The translations under genes were made by a program, and so were the position numbers. Positions 1 to 7,552 of a stretch of 64,000 bases of DNA are shown one piece after another (position 1 is the stretch's first letter; each line of letters starts with the position of its first letter). The DNA lies in the NCBI RefSeq assembly GCF_003413745.1, contig NZ_QVID01000002.1, forward strand, positions 620,001 to 684,000, in the 5' to 3' direction. The stretch is from Marixanthomonas ophiurae (GTDB lineage Bacteria > Bacteroidota > Bacteroidia > Flavobacteriales > Flavobacteriaceae). The notes under the pieces are model-generated. The model was not told where the DNA came from. It was given only the letters and a program-made list of their open reading frames with translations, and searched no databases.

Positions 1-3000
1 TATCTAAATCATAACTAGCAATGCCACAAGCATCGGTAGAACCACCGTCTACATCCATTCCTGTAATACTAACTGTTCCAGTAGCATCAAGCTGAACGGT
101 AATATCTTGACAAACAACTTCAGGAGCGGTTATATCTTCAACAGTAACGATTGCTGTACAGGTTGAAACATTTCCGTTTACATCAGTTACGGTTAAAGTA
201 ACATTGTTATCACCCACGTTAGAGCAATCAAAGGTATCTTGATCGATAGCAATAGAATCCACACCACAAGCATCGGTAGAGCCTCCGTCTAAATTAGCAG
301 CTGTAATAGAAGCTGATCCAAATTCATCTAATTGAATGGTGATATTCTCACACACTGCAATAGGTGCTTCGTTGTCTTCTACTGTAATGTCAAACGTACA
401 TAGGCTGGTATTTCCATTGGCATCGGTAGCAGTATATTCAACAGTCGATACTCCAACTGGGAACTGACTACCAGAAGGCAATCCACCCGTCTGGGCTACT
501 GTTACTCCAGCACAGTTGTCTGTTGCTAATGCATCTGGGAAGTTTACCGTTGCAAAACAATCAGTTGGATCTGTACTTGCTAATATATCAGCAGGACATA
601 CAATAGTAGGAGCGATAGAATCTTCAACAGTAACAGTAGTAGTACACGTAGAAGTATTTCCATTTACATCAGTTACGGTTAAGGTAACAGTATTATCTCC
701 AACATTTGAACAATCAAAATCAGTAATATCTATACTAGTTGTATCAATTCCACAATTATCTGTAGAACCATCGTTGATATCAGAAGCTGTAATAGAAGCC
801 TGTCCGTTGGCATCAAGTTCAACGGTAAAAGGTGCAGCACAATTAACTACCGGAGCAATATTATCTTCAACAGTTACTGTTGTTGTACAGGTATTGCTGT
901 TTCCGTTTACATCGGTTACAGTTAATGTAACGGTGTTATCTCCAATGTTAGAACAATCAAAATCAGTAATATCTATACTAGTTGTATCAATTCCACAATT
1001 ATCTGTAGAACCATCGTTGATATCAGTAGCTGTAATAGAAGCCTGTCCGTTGGCATCAAGCTGAACGGTAAACGGAGCCACACAATTTGCTACAGGAGCT
1101 ATGTTGTCTTCTACGGTTACTGTAGTAGTACACGTGCTGCTGTTTCCGTTAACATCAGTTACAGTTAGAGTAACGGTATTATCTCCAATGTTAGAACAAT
1201 CAAAATCTGTTACATCAATCGCTGTTGTATCAATACTACAATTGTCAGTTGAGCCATCATTAATATCAGCAGCTGTAATAGAAGCTTGTCCGTTAGCATC
1301 AAGCTGAACGGTAAACGGAGCCACACAATTAGCTACAGGAGCTAAGTTGTCTTCTACGGTTACTGTTGTTGTACAGGTGCTACTGTTTCCGTTGACATCA
1401 GTTACAGTTAGAGTAACGGTATTATCTCCAACATTTGAACAATTAAAATCAGTAATATCAATACTAGTTGTATCAATTTCACAATTATCTGTAGAACTAT
1501 CATTAATATCAACAGCTGTAATAGAAGCTTGTCCGTTAGCATCAAGCTGAACGGTAAACGGAGCCACACAATTTGCTACAGGAGCTATGTTGTCTTCTAC
1601 GGTTACTGTAGTAGTACACGTGCTGCTGTTTCCGTTAACATCAGTTACAGTTAGAGTAACGGTATTATCTCCAACATTTGAACAATTAAAATCAGTAATA
1701 TCAATACTAGTTGTATCAATTTCACAATTATCTGTAGAACCATCGTTGATATCAGCAGCTGTAATAGAAGCCTGTCCGCTAGCATCTAGTTGAACCGTAA
1801 ATGGTGCTACACAATTAGCTGTTGGTGCTTCTGTATCATTTACAGTTACATCAAACGAACAGCTAGCTGTATTTCCACTGGCATCCGTTACTTCAAATGT
1901 ATTGGTGGTTGTTCCTAACGGGAATTCACTTCCACTAGCTAAACCAGCTATTTGGGTTACGGTAAGTGGGTTAGATTGATATTCAAATTCAACTCTACAA
2001 ATAGAGCCACTAAGTTCCTGCCAATATGAGCCTTGAGGGGCTTGACCAGTACTAATAGGGTTTTGTGTACCAAATCTAGTAATAGCAACTGTATTACCAT
2101 TTATCATTATATCGTTTTGCGCCGTATATGAGTTTACATCTGGAGCGGTACCTCTTGTCCCTAATATACCAATAATATCACCGGCAGAAACTTGAATGGT
2201 AACCGGAATAAACCCTGTTGCTGGGTTTAAACTTGTATAATATAACACCTCTTCATAGCTACTAGTACCTGAAAAAGTTGCAGGGGTTGCGGCAAATCGC
2301 ATAATTTGTATGTTTTGACCACCGCTTGAAGCATCTGCAGGAACACGTAGTCCTGTAATTATAAAGTCTTCTGGCGCTTGGAAGTGGTACCCTCGTGCAT
2401 TACCTGAAAAAGGAGATGTCTGACCATTCATGGTAATAGCTTGTAGCGGTGTAGTACAGTTATCGGAGGCTGTTGGTTCCGTATACGTAACGATAGCGCC
2501 ACAGTCTCCCGAATCATTGCTTACAGTAATATCCCCAGTACAGGTAATGGTTGGATCAATAGAATCTTCAACAGTTACTGTTGTTGTACACGTGCTGCTA
2601 TTTCCGTTGACATCAGTTACAGTTAAAGTAACGGTATTATCTCCAACATTTGAACAATCAAAATCTGTTATATCAATCGTTGTAGTGGCGATTGCACAGT
2701 TATCGGTAGAGCCATCGTTAATATCAGCTGCTGTTATAGAAGCTTCTCCGTTGGCATCTAACTGCACCGTGAATGGTGCCACACAATTGGCAATAGGATC
2801 AATGTCATCTACAACCGTTACAGTAGTGGTACAGGTTGAAGTGTTTCCAGAATTATCGGTTACAGTAAGGGTTACTGTATTATCTCCTATGTTTGAACAA
2901 TCAAAGCTAGTTACATCAATAGAAGTTGAAGCAATTCCGCAGTTGTCAGTACTTCCGCCATCAATATCACCTACTGTAATCGAAGCTTCACCGTTGGCAT

Positions 3001-4933
3001 CTAAGTACACAGAAAAAGAATTTGCTGCAAGCGAAACATTATCTAATGCAAATTTTGCAGGTCCTGAACCAGAATCAGGAGCTTGTTGCCAAAATGCAAT
3101 ACGAATGGTTTGACCTATATAAGCCGACAAATCTGCAGAAAGGCTATTCCATATATTGTCGTTATCTATAACTCCTGATATTGCAGTTACTTGATTAACT
3201 ACTTCTAACACGTTATTGCTAAGGTCTCTTATTTGTACCTCGTAAATACGATTTGAACAACCACTACAGAAACTTTGAAGGTCATAATCAATATTTTCAT
3301 TCCATGTAAGTATGTTGTTATTGTTTGTGATGGTAACATCTTGGTAAATAACAGCCTCATCAGGCCCTGAACCTGAATCAAAACCATTGGCTGCCATGAG
3401 CGCTCCATCTGTAGGGGTAGCTCCAAGGAAAAAACCATTTCCTGTATTTCTTGTACCTACATAAAAAGGAAGTAATGGATCATTAAAATCATCTACTGTC
3501 CAACCGGTAAAATCACCGTTTTCAAAACTTCCATTTACAATTATGTCATTGCAATTAGCAACGGGAGGCGTCGAGTCTATATCTGTTATAATCACAGAGG
3601 TTGTAGTTGTACATCCATTTGCATCGGTAACAGTAACCGTATAGTTTCCTGCTGAAAGACCTGTTGCAGTAGCGTTACTACCACCAGAAGGAGCCCAAGA
3701 ATAAGTATATCCAGCTGTTCCTCCGTTAACTGAAACGGTTGCTTCACCATCACTGCTACCAGGGCATGATGCATTGGTTTGAGCGGTTATAGTTGCGTTT
3801 AAAGCAGTAGGTTCTGTTATGGTTACATTAGCTGAATCCATACATCCATTAGCATCGGTTACCGTTACAGTGTAGGTGCCTGCTGAAAGTCCTGTTGCAG
3901 TTGCATTGTTGCCTCCTGAAGGTGACCAAGAATAAGAGTAGGGCATTGCTCCTCCACTAACTGCAGCAGTAGCTGAACCGTCTGAGCCTCCATTACAAGA
4001 AACATTGTTATCTACACTTGCAGAAGCTACTAGAGCGGTAGGTTCTGTTATGGTTACATTAGCTGTATCCATACATCCATTAGCATCGGTTACCGTTACG
4101 GTATAGGTGCCTGCTGAAAGTCCTGTTGCAGTTGCATTGTTGCCTCCTGAAGGTGACCAAGAATAAGAGTAGGGCATTGCTCCTCCACTAACTGCAGCAG
4201 TAGCTGAACCGTCTGATCCTCCATTACAAGAAACATTAGAGTTTACACTTGCAGAAACTACTAAATCAGTTGGTTGTGTTATGGTAGCTGAAGCTGTATC
4301 TGTACATCCATTAGCATCGGTTATAGTTACGGAGTAATTTCCGGCAGCTAAACCTGTTATTGTATTTGTTGTCGAACTTGTATTGGTAGTACTAGCCCCA
4401 TTGCTCCATACATAATCATAATTGACAGTACCATTGTTGGCGCTTACAGTTATTGATCCTGTGGATGCCCCATTACATGCTACATTGGTTTGTGATGTTA
4501 TGAAAGCTGTTAAATTACATGGTGGTGTACTACCTGTAACATTCACGGTTATACTCCAATTGGATCCTAAAGAAAAATTAGTTGAAACTACTACTTGGTA
4601 GGTACCGGGGCCACTAGGTACAGGGGTAATGTTTCCGCCTGGAAAGCTTACAGATTCATTACCAACCTGAAAAAAACCATTTGACGTATCTCCGGTAGCA
4701 GTGGCAGAAATACTAGTTATAGATTGACCAGTAGCTAGTACTATTTCAAAGCGATCTTGAGTGTCACCTGGGGTACTAACAGTACCACTAAAACCATTAG
4801 CACCTTCACTTAAATTAAAAGAAGGGCCGGTTCCGGAATTGGGAAAGTCGCCACTTCCTTCATTTTGTGCAAAAAGGAAAGTGGATGAACATAGTAGAGC
4901 TATGAGTATCCACATTTGGGTAATTTTTTTCAT
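1..4933 (-). CDS. Giant SprB/HYR-repeat surface adhesin, N-terminal part (C-terminus beyond the left edge)
   Basis: Reading leftwards from the ATG at 4933-4931, one frame stays open to base 1, giving at least 1644 residues. I spot-checked the frame at five places and saw no stop. The start has a signal peptide (MKKITQMWILIALLCSS, then FLFAQ). Order of parts: a beta domain to about residue 140; SprB-type repeats of 77 residues (145-448); a jelly-roll-like carbohydrate-binding region beginning GSFENGDFTGW (458-640); HYR-type repeats; a second inserted beta domain (about 808-985); then more HYR repeats to the edge. SprB repeats are known from the gliding adhesin of Flavobacterium, and HYR modules are extracellular adhesion folds. 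I infer a T9SS-exported adhesin with its sorting domain off the edge. The plus-strand ORFs here are antisense shadows of the repeats. Confidence 0.9.
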   Translation of the reverse strand, partial: MKKITQMWILIALLCSSTFLFAQNEGSGDFPNSGTGPSFNLSEGANGFSGTVSTPGDTQDRFEIVLATGQSITSISATATGDTSNGFFQVGNESVSFPGGNITPVPSGPGTYQVVVSTNFSLGSNWSITVNVTGSTPPCNLTAFITSQTNVACNGASTGSITVSANNGTVNYDYVWSNGASTTNTSSTTNTITGLAAGNYSVTITDANGCTDTASATITQPTDLVVSASVNSNVSCNGGSDGSATAAVSGGAMPYSYSWSPSGGNNATATGLSAGTYTVTVTDANGCMDTANVTITEPTALVASASVDNNVSCNGGSDGSATAAVSGGAMPYSYSWSPSGGNNATATGLSAGTYTVTVTDANGCMDSANVTITEPTALNATITAQTNASCPGSSDGEATVSVNGGTAGYTYSWAPSGGSNATATGLSAGNYTVTVTDANGCTTTTSVIITDIDSTPPVANCNDIIVNGSFENGDFTGWTVDDFNDPLLPFYVGTRNTGNGFFLGATPTDGALMAANGFDSGSGPDEAVIYQDVTITNNNNILTWNENIDYDLQSFCSGCSNRIYEVQIRDLSNNVLEVVNQVTAISGVIDNDNIWNSLSADLSAYIGQTIRIAFWQQAPDSGSGPAKFALDNVSLAANSFSVYLDANGEASITVGDIDGGSTDNCGIASTSIDVTSFDCSNIGDNTVTLTVTDNSGNTSTCTTTVTVVDDIDPIANCVAPFTVQLDANGEASITAADINDGSTDNCAIATTTIDITDFDCSNVGDNTVTLTVTDVNGNSSTCTTTVTVEDSIDPTITCTGDITVSNDSGDCGAIVTYTEPTASDNCTTPLQAITMNGQTSPFSGNARGYHFQAPEDFIITGLRVPADASSGGQNIQIMRFAATPATFSGTSSYEEVLYYTSLNPATGFIPVTIQVSAGDIIGILGTRGTAPDVNSYTAQNDIMINGNTVAITRFGTQNPISTGQAPQGSYWQELSGSICRVEFEYQSNPLTVTQIAGLASGSEFPLGTTTNTFEVTDASGNTASCSFDVTVNDTEAPTANCVAPFTVQLDASGQASITAADINDGSTDNCEIDTTSIDITDFNCSNVGDNTVTLTVTDVNGNSSTCTTTVTVEDNIAPVANCVAPFTVQLDANGQASITAVDINDSSTDNCEIDTTSIDITDFNCSNVGDNTVTLTVTDVNGNSSTCTTTVTVEDNLAPVANCVAPFTVQLDANGQASITAADINDGSTDNCSIDTTAIDVTDFDCSNIGDNTVTLTVTDVNGNSSTCTTTVTVEDNIAPVANCVAPFTVQLDANGQASITATDINDGSTDNCGIDTTSIDITDFDCSNIGDNTVTLTVTDVNGNSNTCTTTVTVEDNIAPVVNCAAPFTVELDANGQASITASDINDGSTDNCGIDTTSIDITDFDCSNVGDNTVTLTVTDVNGNTSTCTTTVTVEDSIAPTIVCPADILASTDPTDCFATVNFPDALATDNCAGVTVAQTGGLPSGSQFPVGVSTVEYTATDANGNTSLCTFDITVEDNEAPIAVCENITIQLDEFGSASITAANLDGGSTDACGVDSIAIDQDTFDCSNVGDNNVTLTVTDVNGNVSTCTAIVTVEDITAPEVVCQDITVQLDATGTVSITGMDVDGGSTDACGIASYDLD
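711..1925 (-). repeat. Five tandem 243-bp units coding HYR repeats
   Basis: The landmark CAATCAAAATC or CAATTAAAATC recurs at 711, 954, 1197, 1440 and 1683, exactly 243 bp (81 codons) apart. A further pair with the same spacing lies at 2655 and 2898. Units are close to identical at the DNA level, so slippage, recombination and short-read assembly collapse are all likely. Each unit encodes a DNCGID core followed by a GDNTVTLTVTDVNGN strand. Confidence 0.9.
3579..4502 (-). repeat. 231-bp units coding SprB-type repeats
   Basis: The landmark GGTTCTGTTATGGTTACATT (or GGTTGTGTTATGG) recurs at 3810, 4041 and 4272, exactly 231 bp (77 codons) apart. On the minus strand each unit reads as a GLSAGTYTVTVTDANGC strand followed by a CNGGSDGSATAAVSGG-type core, the consensus of the SprB repeat. 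The units at 3810 and 4041 are nearly identical in DNA; outer copies are more diverged. Confidence 0.85.
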
Positions 4934-4968
4934 AAATAGGGTTTAAAATTATAATTTGGTTAATGCGG

Positions 4969-5017
4969 TAAAAGTAGGATATTTCTTATATGCGGTTTAT
5001 ACGTATAACTACGTAAT
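4969..5017 (-). promoter_or_regulatory. Operator and probable promoter of the adhesin gene
   Basis: The plus strand at 4999-5017 reads ATACGTATAACTACGTAAT, an imperfect inverted pair of TACGTA half-sites. On the minus strand, 22 nt after the site, TACTTTTA (4976-4969) resembles the Bacteroidota -7 box TAnnTTTG with one mismatch, and the ATG follows 35 nt later. The same arrangement is repeated at 5355-5403. The binding regulator is unknown. Confidence 0.5.
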
Positions 5018-5239
5018 TTTTTGAGAAACAAAAATCTATAGCGTTTTTATCTTTTTTTTGAGTAATTAATTAGTGCGTAGCGGTTTTTAAACAAGAAAGA
5101 AGAAGGTTTTAATTAGTTGATAGTTAGTGTATTTTTTTAATACCCTTGTCAAGTCGGTATGTTTAGCACTTAGACTTAGCTTAGTATATCACTCACCAAA
5201 GTAGGGTAATGATAAGCTTATCTCCTTAAAAAGTAATCA

Positions 5240-5275
5240 ATAAAAAAGCCCGGAGACATCACGCTCCGGACTTTA
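5240..5275 (-). terminator. Rho-independent terminator, minus strand
   Basis: On the minus strand GTCCGGAG, an eight-base loop and CTCCGGGC form a stem with one mismatched pair, followed by TTTTTT. It lies between the two adhesin-type promoters, so it insulates the adhesin promoter from transcription starting at 5355. Confidence 0.75.
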
Positions 5276-5355
5276 AACTTAAAAACTAGCAGTAACTAGT
5301 AACTTATAAACTAGTATCTAGTGTTTAATCAACAATGTTAATTTAACTCATAGGC
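5241..5355 (-). ncRNA. Candidate small transcript driven by a copy of the adhesin promoter
   Basis: Inference. A copy of the adhesin operator lies at 5385-5403 and is followed, again after 22 nt, by TACTTTAG on the minus strand (5362-5355). A terminator hairpin with a T run lies at 5275-5240. Initiation a few bases past the -7-like box would give an RNA of roughly 105-115 nt. The stretch has repeated ACTAGT words and only an ATG-AGT-TAA, so no peptide of note. It could be a regulatory RNA or the relic of a deleted gene's control region. Confidence 0.35.
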
Positions 5356-5403
5356 TAAAGTATAGCAATTAGCCTTATACTGCAATACGTAGAATTACGT
5401 AAT
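5355..5403 (-). promoter_or_regulatory. Second copy of the adhesin operator/promoter module
   Basis: The site 5385-5403 reads ATACGTAGAATTACGTAAT and matches the site at 4999-5017 in 17 of 19 positions. The distance of 22 nt to TACTTTAG on the minus strand is the same as in the adhesin copy. The sequence between operator and box is not conserved, which argues for function rather than plain duplication. Confidence 0.45.
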
Positions 5404-5563
5404 CTTTGTAGGAAGAATAGAAGCGTTAATGTTAAGCAGATGATTTCGATACCACATTGCAGTCGCTTTCGCGTCTATAATCTCACTCAAACACCTTTAT
5501 TTATTTTAGCTTTCTTGGGGTGCTTTACCAGGCATATTGATGTATTGTCTAGTGATTGTGAAA

Positions 5564-5695
5564 ACACCCCCGTAGCCCCCCTCAAGGGGGGATTATAGTG
5601 CATGTCCCCTTGAGGGGACTTTAGGGGTGTACTGCGTACTACTTGTCCTTTTGAGGCGTTGTATTGAGTTTATCGAAGTAGAACTTAAGGGTGTA
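5564..5695. repeat. Dispersed palindromic repeat, copy 1 (left of DUF559 gene 1)
   Basis: A 67-bp near-palindrome starts ACACCCCCGTAGCC and ends TTTAGGGGTGT at about 5630. Its inner arms CCCCTCAAGGGG and CCCCTTGAGGGG are reverse complements. A second half-unit follows (TACTTGTCCTTTTGAGG, a degenerate 24-bp insert, then ACTTAAGGGTGT). The DUF559 stop codon lies inside this repeat. In this copy the palindrome is uninterrupted, so it serves as the reference form. Confidence 0.85.
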
Positions 5696-6059
5696 ACTCA
5701 GAAAGCTCATTAACCTTTTCCCGAATAGTCATTTCTATTGAAAAAATATCTTTTTTTACTTCAAAATCTGTAAAGCGAAGAAAGGTGAGTCCGTGAGACT
5801 CTAATATCCCTTGACGACAAATATCGTAATCATATTTATATTCATGGCTATTCCCGTCAATTTCAATAGCTAGTTGTAGTTCATGGCAGTAAAAATCAAC
5901 TATATATTCTACCAATGGAACTTGTCTATGAAATTGTACACCAAAAGAACGATTTTTAAGAAGTTTCCATATAATAATTTCAGTGAGTGTACTATTCTTC
6001 CGAAGATGCCGTGCGTATTCTTTAAGTTTAGAGTTGTATGGTATTATTTTGTTTCTCAT
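5685..6059 (-). CDS. DUF559 (Vsr-like) endonuclease-domain protein, copy 1
   Basis: 124 residues from the ATG at 6059. An upstream GTG at 6101 lies in the flanking repeat and is not shared with copy 2, whose homologous protein also starts MRNKIIPYN. The fold is the PD-(D/E)XK type seen in very-short-patch-repair-like proteins: an N-terminal helix ARHLRKNST, FHRQVPL, then YIVDFYC with the acidic residue, AIEIDGNSH, and LRFTDFEV near the end. The typical family member is about 115-125 residues, so this one is complete. The substrate is unknown. The gene is flanked by direct copies of a dispersed palindromic repeat, which suggests it moves or is maintained together with it. Confidence 0.85.
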   Translation of the reverse strand: MRNKIIPYNSKLKEYARHLRKNSTLTEIIIWKLLKNRSFGVQFHRQVPLVEYIVDFYCHELQLAIEIDGNSHEYKYDYDICRQGILESHGLTFLRFTDFEVKKDIFSIEMTIREKVNELSELHP

Positions 6060-6097
6060 TAGTATAGAGCAAGATAGTGAAATAATATTTTGCAGGT

Positions 6098-6240
6098 ACA
6101 CCCCCCGTAGCCCCCCTCAAGGGGGGATTATAGTGCATGTCCCCTTGAGGCGATGTGCTGAGCCCGTCGAAGTAGGACTTTACGGGTGTACTACGTACTA
6201 TTTGTCCTTTTGAGGCGGTGTGCTGGACCGCCGAACTAAG
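6098..6240. repeat. Dispersed palindromic repeat, copy 2 (right of DUF559 gene 1)
   Basis: Same orientation as copy 1. After CCCCTTGAGG the arm is broken by a 24-bp sequence starting CGATGTGCTGAGCC and ending GTCGAAGTA, then resumes as GGACTTTACGGGTGT. A second half-unit with a degenerate insert (CGGTGTGCTGGACC...) ends near 6240. Confidence 0.85.
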
Positions 6241-6355
6241 GGAGTTAATAAACTCTATATTCTATATTCTATCCTCTACCCTCTATTCTTCTCTCTTAGC
6301 ATGAAACATCTATATTTGTGTAGCATTATTATGTATTAAACTAAACCAGAACACT

Positions 6356-6724
6356 ATGAACACTAACAAAGAACGCGCAAAGGACTTTTTACTATTGGCT
6401 GCCAGAGGGGATTCCCGAGAGGCTTTTAAGCGGTATGTGGGTGATCCTTTTATACACCATAATGCATATTTTAAGGGAGATGGACATACATTAATGGTAG
6501 CCATGGAAGAAGCTGCTATAGACCAACCTAATAAAATCTTCGAAATTCAACGGACACTAGAAGACGGCGATCTGGTTTCCATCCACTCTCGCATTAAACC
6601 ACAGGATAGCCCCGAAATGGCTGTGATGCATATTTTTAAGTTTCAAGATCAAAAAATTATAGAGCTTTGGGACTTCGGACAAGCGGTTCCTGATACAATG
6701 GTTAACGAACATGGGATGTTTTAA
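6356..6724 (+). CDS. SnoaL-like / NTF2-fold protein
   Basis: 122 residues, no signal peptide, so cytoplasmic. The pattern of an N-terminal helix with AARGDSREAFKRYVGDPFIHHNAYFKGD, a central LEDGDLVSIHSRI strand and a C-terminal HIFKFQDQKIIELWDFGQ strand is typical of the SnoaL-like polyketide cyclase group within the NTF2-like superfamily. Members range from cyclases to isomerases and binding proteins, so the substrate cannot be assigned. The gene stands alone between dispersed repeats, with an AT-rich run of repeated TCTATATTC just upstream (6253-6290). The stop codon directly abuts the next repeat at 6725. Length is normal for the family. Confidence 0.8.
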   Translation: MNTNKERAKDFLLLAARGDSREAFKRYVGDPFIHHNAYFKGDGHTLMVAMEEAAIDQPNKIFEIQRTLEDGDLVSIHSRIKPQDSPEMAVMHIFKFQDQKIIELWDFGQAVPDTMVNEHGMF

Positions 6725-6945
6725 ACATCCCCCTTAGCCCCCCTCAAGGGGGATTATGCATGTCCCCTTTAGGCGATGTGCTGAGCCCGTCGAAGTAGGA
6801 CTTTAGGGGTGTACTACGTACTACTTGTCCTTTTGAGGCGATGTGCTGAGCCCGTCGAAGGAGGATTTTAGGGGTGTACTACGTACTACTTGTCCTTTTG
6901 AGACGGTGTGCTGAGCTCGTTGAAGTAGGACCATAGGAGTGTTTA
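6725..6945. repeat. Dispersed palindromic repeat cluster, copy 3, with three 24-bp inserts
   Basis: Begins ACATCCCCCTTAGCCCCCCT. Three consecutive half-units each contain the CGATGTGCTGAGCC...GTCGAAG type insert (one copy reads CGGTGTGCTGAGCTCGTTG), separated by GGGTGTACTACGTACTAC. No DUF559 gene is present in this copy. It fills most of the spacer between the SnoaL-like gene and the next gene; 6946-7102 is otherwise plain AT-rich sequence. Confidence 0.85.
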
Positions 6946-7102
6946 AAGCGTACTGCTTTTTTAATTTCACAGTTAACACCCCCTCATGGGAATATTAATT
7001 GTATCAACACAAATCGTTTATTTTTTTATATTTTTTTCTCTCGTATCCTATCTACAAACCGTATCTTTATAACCGTAAAAAAGCATCTTTTTCAATAAGG
7101 TT

Positions 7103-7480
7103 ATGAAGCAATTTGGAAGTTTACTTTTACTCTCTTTTTTCTGTTTTTCTATACTGCGCCCCCTTGTTCCTTACTTTGAATATGTAGTAGATTACGATTA
7201 TATTGCCAATGTGTTGTGCATCAACAAGGACGAGCCAGAAATGCAGTGTAACGGAAAGTGTCATTTAACTCAAGAACTTTCCAAAGCGAATGAAGCTACT
7301 AACCCCAATAATAAAAGTATTCCGCATATTGAATTTGATAAATACCCCATAATTTGTCAAGCTTTTAAAGGAATAATCCTTTCTTTTTCTTCGGAAGTAA
7401 AACCAATTTTTCAAACGTATTGGTTTTCCGTAAAGAAGTATTCCCTACAACCTGATACGCCCCCTCCACAAGTGTCTTAA
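7103..7480 (+). CDS. Small exported cysteine-motif protein, probably metal-linked
   Basis: 125 residues with an N-terminal hydrophobic segment (residues 4-22) that is a signal peptide or anchor. A conserved-looking CxGxCH-type motif (CNGKCHL, cysteines 49 and 53, with Cys39 before) is followed by a linker, a hydrophobic stretch near residues 85-95 and a proline-rich tail (TPPPQ). Small proteins with this CNGKC motif occur in flavobacteria next to outer-membrane metal-uptake genes, from memory and without a named family. It is 72 bp upstream of a Met/His-rich outer-membrane barrel gene and on the same strand, so an operon is likely. A role in copper handling is my inference. Confidence 0.6.
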   Translation: MKQFGSLLLLSFFCFSILRPLVPYFEYVVDYDYIANVLCINKDEPEMQCNGKCHLTQELSKANEATNPNNKSIPHIEFDKYPIICQAFKGIILSFSSEVKPIFQTYWFSVKKYSLQPDTPPPQVS

Positions 7481-7552
7481 ATTATCTTCGCCTGTTTCCG
7501 AAGTACTACGGAAACATTACATTTTATTATTTAATTCATTTAAAAACATACA

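Larger units (their letters stand above)
4934..5563. other. 630-bp regulatory spacer upstream of the adhesin, no protein gene seen
   Basis: No convincing ORF on either strand. It holds two near-identical 19-bp operator-like sites (4999-5017 and 5385-5403), each followed on the minus strand by a TACTTT-type -7-like box at the same distance, and a minus-strand terminator hairpin at 5240-5275 between them. The left module serves the adhesin. The right one appears to drive a short transcript. The rest is AT-rich with no structure I can name. Confidence 0.6.

Noticed and set aside
711-2900. Regular 243-bp repeats that could suggest a CRISPR or satellite array.
   Set aside because: The period is a multiple of three, the unit is fully coding and no short repeat-spacer pattern exists.
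516-3113. Plus-strand ORFs with repeated STVTVVV and TSVTV words, looking like valine/threonine-rich repeat proteins.
   Set aside because: They are antisense readings of the minus-strand HYR repeats, whose frame is open for 1644 codons with a signal peptide. The repeating look is inherited from the real gene.
5983-6213. Plus-strand ORF of 76 codons across the DUF559 start and repeat.
   Set aside because: It runs through the palindromic repeat and opposite the DUF559 gene; no family feature.
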